Of a stretch of 32,367 nucleotides of DNA, positions 29,902 through 32,367 are shown piece after piece. Numbering within the stretch: position 1 is the stretch's first letter; every line of letters begins with the position of its first letter. Below the pieces are notes generated by a model. The model was not told the origin of the DNA, searched no databases, and saw nothing but the letters and a program-made list of their open reading frames with translations. A program made the position numbers and the translations under genes. Source of the DNA: an uncultured Lachnospiraceae bacterium (GTDB lineage Bacteria > Bacillota > Clostridia > Lachnospirales > Lachnospiraceae); contig CANQYP010000009.1 in NCBI GenBank assembly GCA_947628045.1, positions 1 to 32,367 of the forward strand, read 5' to 3'.

Positions 29902-30660
29902 TTATTCCGATCTTTTATATAGACTGCCTTTCTTATCAAATACGTCGTCACCGTTGGTCAGCACATAGTCTTCCCCGCCGAGGATCGCCCTGCAGTAGTC
30001 CTGTACCGACGTGAGCCGCCGCCGGAAAGCGACTCCGCCGCCCGGAAGGTCTGTCGTGTGAATGTCCGAACCGGCGGTGATCGGGAGTCCGTGCTCATTG
30101 GCATAGCGGATCGCCCGGCGATCGTATTCCGGGTTGTAGTGGCTGCCTTTCTTGCCGGAAGAATGTGCCGCGTTGATTCCCTCCACGCCGTCCACGTACT
30201 CCGGGTACAGACGTATCTCCGGGATGTACGCTGCCTCCCGGAATGGGTGGGCGTGAATGACCATGCCGCCGCCTTCGTGGATCAGCCGGTACTGCTCTTT
30301 GACGTCGGCGCCGCGGATCTCCGGGTGCGCCTTCAGCCAGTCCGGCGTAATCCCGTAGATCAGAAATTCCGTTCCCCGGTATCCCGCCTCATAGCCCCAG
30401 AATACGTCCAGGTCGTGTCTGCGCCCGTATTCCAGGGCATCTCTGTAGCCCTCCGCAAAGCGGTCCACCCACTGCTCCCAGGGCAGCGCCCGGTCGACGC
30501 CGGTGTTGCCGCCCCAGTTGTGGTCTGTGATAATGATGCCCGCGTAGCCCATGCGATGTGCCGCCTCCGCCATCTGCGCGCCGGAGTTGTGCGCACAGGC
30601 GCTCCCCGGCCGAGTGTGCATATGGGTCTCATATAGATAAGGGTATTCTTTCATCGTCAT
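29902..30660 (-). CDS. PHP-domain metal-dependent phosphoesterase
   Basis: This 252-residue protein is a stand-alone PHP domain. Metal-binding motifs are THMHT (His13, His15), ITDHN (about 45-49), a central EAGYRG, VIHAHPF (about 143-149) and GSDIHTTD (about 207-214). PHP enzymes include histidinol phosphatase and polymerase-linked or RNA-directed phosphoesterases; the substrate cannot be assigned here. It starts six bases after the degV stop, so the two are co-transcribed. An alternative start at Met3 is equally plausible as no strong ribosome site distinguishes them. GC-rich composition resumes here, marking the high-coordinate edge of the AT-rich accessory zone. Confidence 0.9.
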   Translation of the reverse strand: MTMKEYPYLYETHMHTRPGSACAHNSGAQMAEAAHRMGYAGIIITDHNWGGNTGVDRALPWEQWVDRFAEGYRDALEYGRRHDLDVFWGYEAGYRGTEFLIYGITPDWLKAHPEIRGADVKEQYRLIHEGGGMVIHAHPFREAAYIPEIRLYPEYVDGVEGINAAHSSGKKGSHYNPEYDRRAIRYANEHGLPITAGSDIHTTDLPGGGVAFRRRLTSVQDYCRAILGGEDYVLTNGDDVFDKKGSLYKRSE

Positions 30661-30666
30661 TTTTGT

Positions 30667-31563
30667 CTATGCCTTCTTGAGAAATCCGATCCCCAGCGGA
30701 TATGGACCGGTGTGCACGGCGATCCCGGCGCCGATCTGATACAGCTTGATCTGGTCCACGTCCAGGACGCCGCGGAACCGCTCTTTGAGCCGTTCGAGGA
30801 ATGCCTCCGCCTCCGGGATATCGTAGCCGTATCCCACGTCCACCACGTAGTCCGCCATGTTCTCCCCGGCGGCGGTCAGGGTTTTCATATGGCTGTCCAG
30901 CAGGTTCAACACCGCCTCCAGGGATCTCCGGCGGCTCCTTGACAGCCCGGACGGGAAGATCTCGCCCTCCTTCAGCGTGATCAGCGGGCGGATCCCCAGT
31001 ATGGAGGCCGCGACGCCGGCGAGCTTTCCGATCCGTCCCCCGTGCTTTAAGTATTCCACGTTTCCGACCGTAAAGAAGATCCTGCCCGTCTCCCGGATGT
31101 CCAGAAGGCGTTTTACCGCGTCCTCATAGGACACGCCCTGATCCCTCAGCTTTACCGCCTCCAGCACGTACATGCCCTGCAGCACCGTGTTGATCGTAGA
31201 ATTGATGACCTCGATCTTCGCGTCCGGGTAGGTCTCCAGCAGAATATTTTTCGCGTTCGTCGCCGACTGATAAGAACCGCTGAACTTCTCGGTGATGCAG
31301 ATGCAGATGATCGGGATCCCCTGTTTCACATATTTTTCAAAGGAATCAATATAGTCTTCGATCGACGGCAGGGACGATTTCGGGAAGACGACGTTTTCCT
31401 GCTCCACCATCAGGTCGTAAAACCTCCGTATGGGCATCTCCGAAATCTCTTTGTAATAAGTCTTCTCGTCAAAGGAGACGTAGAAGGGGACTACCTCCAC
31501 GCCCTTGTCCTTCGCCAGTTGTTCCGGCAGGTCGCAGGAACCGTCGCTGATAATCTGATACAT
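30667..31563 (-). CDS. DegV-family fatty-acid-binding protein
   Basis: This 298-residue DegV protein binds a fatty acid and in Firmicutes can act as FakB, presenting fatty acids to the FakA kinase. Motifs are the N-terminal IISDGSCDLP (about 4-13), FPKSSLPS (about 58-65), ITEKFSGSYQSA (about 90-101, with the lipid-carboxylate Ser), and GRIGKLAG with ILGIRPLI in the second half, all in family order. Most DegV proteins start directly with the YxIxSD strand, so the ATG at 31561-31563 is preferred; it has GAGGGA six bases upstream. An ATG 51 bases earlier would add a charged extension without a ribosome site. No fakA gene is in the window. Confidence 0.93.
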   Translation of the reverse strand: MYQIISDGSCDLPEQLAKDKGVEVVPFYVSFDEKTYYKEISEMPIRRFYDLMVEQENVVFPKSSLPSIEDYIDSFEKYVKQGIPIICICITEKFSGSYQSATNAKNILLETYPDAKIEVINSTINTVLQGMYVLEAVKLRDQGVSYEDAVKRLLDIRETGRIFFTVGNVEYLKHGGRIGKLAGVAASILGIRPLITLKEGEIFPSGLSRSRRRSLEAVLNLLDSHMKTLTAAGENMADYVVDVGYGYDIPEAEAFLERLKERFRGVLDVDQIKLYQIGAGIAVHTGPYPLGIGFLKKA

Positions 31564-31632
31564 AAATTTCCCTCGCATTTTCTCGTGAAATAAACCGTGT
31601 AATTTGGTTTTCACTTTTTTATTACGTAGTTT

Positions 31633-31660
31633 ATTTTACTACATGCGTGGAAATTTGCAA
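31633..31660 (-). promoter_or_regulatory. probable degV promoter
   Basis: On the minus strand, -35 TTGCAA (31655-31660) and -10 TAAAAT (31633-31638) are 16 bases apart. A small inverted repeat GTAGT/ACTAC (31626-31630, 31638-31642) straddles the -10 box and could be an operator. Confidence 0.5.
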
Positions 31661-31735
31661 GTCCCTTTCTGTTAATTTAATTCCTTGCGCGGGTCCGCGC
31701 ATAAAAAGCCGTAAAACACAGAGTAATCTCCTGCG

Positions 31736-31769
31736 AAAAAAGACCACCCGGAAAGCATTCCGGGCGGTC
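31736..31769 (-). terminator. rho-independent terminator of the solute-binding protein gene
   Basis: On the minus strand, GACCGCCCGGAA pairs with TTCCGGGTGGTC (12 pairs including one G-U) around a TGCT loop, followed by six T. It lies 43 bases after the stop codon of the solute-binding gene and separates it from degV. Confidence 0.95.
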
Positions 31770-31812
31770 CCTCTTAAAAATAGATATGGAAAAAGCTGTT
31801 TCGGTTATCTCT

Positions 31813-32367
31813 TTACTCTGCCGCTGCCGCTACATACGCGTCGTAGTATTTCTGCTCGATTTCAAGGTACCTGCTCAGACCGTAAGCCTCAAGGTCGGAC
31901 TGGAACTGATCCCATGCAGCGTCGTCGAAACCGTTCATGATCCAGTCGGATCTGGTCGCGTTGATCGTCTTGTTCAGATCTGCCTCCAGGTTGGAGAGCT
32001 CCTCGGTGTCTTCCTGGCTCATGAACACGTTCGGGAATACATTGTCGTTGTGCATCTCCGGCGTGTAGATGTCCTTGATCCAGTCGAGGCGGTACTGCGC
32101 GTCGTCCGGGCAGGTCACATATACGCCGTAGTACTCGTCGAGCACTGCGAGAGGTCCTGCTACGTTCTCAGCCTCACGAACCTCTACCGGGGAGGCGTCG
32201 CCCAGCGGAGCGTGCTGCAGCATCGGCTCGCCGTTCTCGTTCTCGCCAAGCTCGAAGATATCGAACTCGTCGTCCTCGTCGTAGGTGCCCCAGTTATTCT
32301 GCGGGGACTGGAACGGATCGTACATCAGATCGAGCCAGCGGCATACCATCTCAGGATCCTCGGCAAC
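31813..32367 (-). CDS. extracellular solute-binding lipoprotein, C-terminal part (runs off window)
   Basis: The open frame continues to the window end, so the start and signal peptide are outside. The visible 184 residues are hydrophilic and acidic and rich in aromatic residues (WGTYDEDDEFDIFEL, YRLDWIKDIYTPEMHNDNVF, then WDQFQSDLEAYGLSRYLEIE). This is the pattern of the C-terminal lobe of LplA-type solute-binding proteins of Lachnospiraceae and Paenibacillus sugar ABC importers. The C-terminal segment resembling LxxYGLxxYLEIxQxxYD is typical of that group. The sugar is unknown. It is terminated by the strong hairpin at 31736-31769; permease genes, if present, would be beyond the window or upstream. 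Confidence 0.88.
   Translation of the reverse strand, partial: VAEDPEMVCRWLDLMYDPFQSPQNNWGTYDEDDEFDIFELGENENGEPMLQHAPLGDASPVEVREAENVAGPLAVLDEYYGVYVTCPDDAQYRLDWIKDIYTPEMHNDNVFPNVFMSQEDTEELSNLEADLNKTINATRSDWIMNGFDDAAWDQFQSDLEAYGLSRYLEIEQKYYDAYVAAAAE

Overview
The window reads as a moderately GC-rich Clostridia chromosome, most likely Lachnospiraceae. The evidence is the dgt-dnaG-rpoD-trmK-nif3 block, a WalR/WalK-GerMN-ComEC block, a TGS-domain nucleoside kinase, a lipoprotein-type ComEA, a class B sortase and an LplA-like solute-binding lipoprotein. No taxonomic search was possible. Nearly every gene is on the minus strand, so transcription runs from high to low coordinates. The long plus-strand ORFs are antisense shadows of these genes.

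Layout from low to high coordinate. (1) 1-161: 5' part of the RNase P RNA gene with its own promoter, cut by the window edge. (2) 215-8434: a tight four-gene unit of a GH3-type acyl-adenylating amido synthetase, a one-module NRPS-like protein (A-PCP-C), and two half-transporters that pair as a heterodimeric ABC exporter with one degenerate ATP site. It looks like a small, complete make-and-export cluster for an acylated amino acid or peptide, and it is the best candidate here for an undescribed system. (3) 8551-16163: housekeeping genes: TGS-nucleoside kinase, Nif3-like protein, TrmK, RpoD, DnaG, dGTPase. (4) 16299-16763: an orphan HicB-like antitoxin whose promoter spacer is exactly a perfect palindrome. 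(5) 16764-22279: comEC, a GerMN lipoprotein, walK, walR. (6) 22330-25163: ComEA split by an in-frame stop, a small YdcZ-type transporter, and a sortase B with acidic repeats, followed by a 38-bp direct repeat. (7) 25158-26822: a HerA/DUF853-type ATPase.

(8) 26862 to about 29900 is visibly AT-richer and looks like an accessory scar zone. It holds a HipA-like kinase with a small overlapping partner gene, an unexplained 0.6-kb stretch, a small acidic protein followed by a broken DUF4160-like gene, and an AbrB-type antitoxin followed by a PIN toxin cut to 37 codons. A degenerate 49-bp sequence occurs on both sides of the antitoxin/PIN locus. (9) 29902-31563: a PHP-domain protein and a DegV protein. 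(10) 31736-32367: a strong terminator and the 3' end of a solute-binding lipoprotein gene that runs off the window.

Several observations share a theme: intragenic tandem repeats of whole-codon length (TrmK 66 bp, ComEC 36/39 bp, ComEA 36 bp, sortase 75 bp and 21 bp). Two of them carry an in-frame stop inside a repeat unit.
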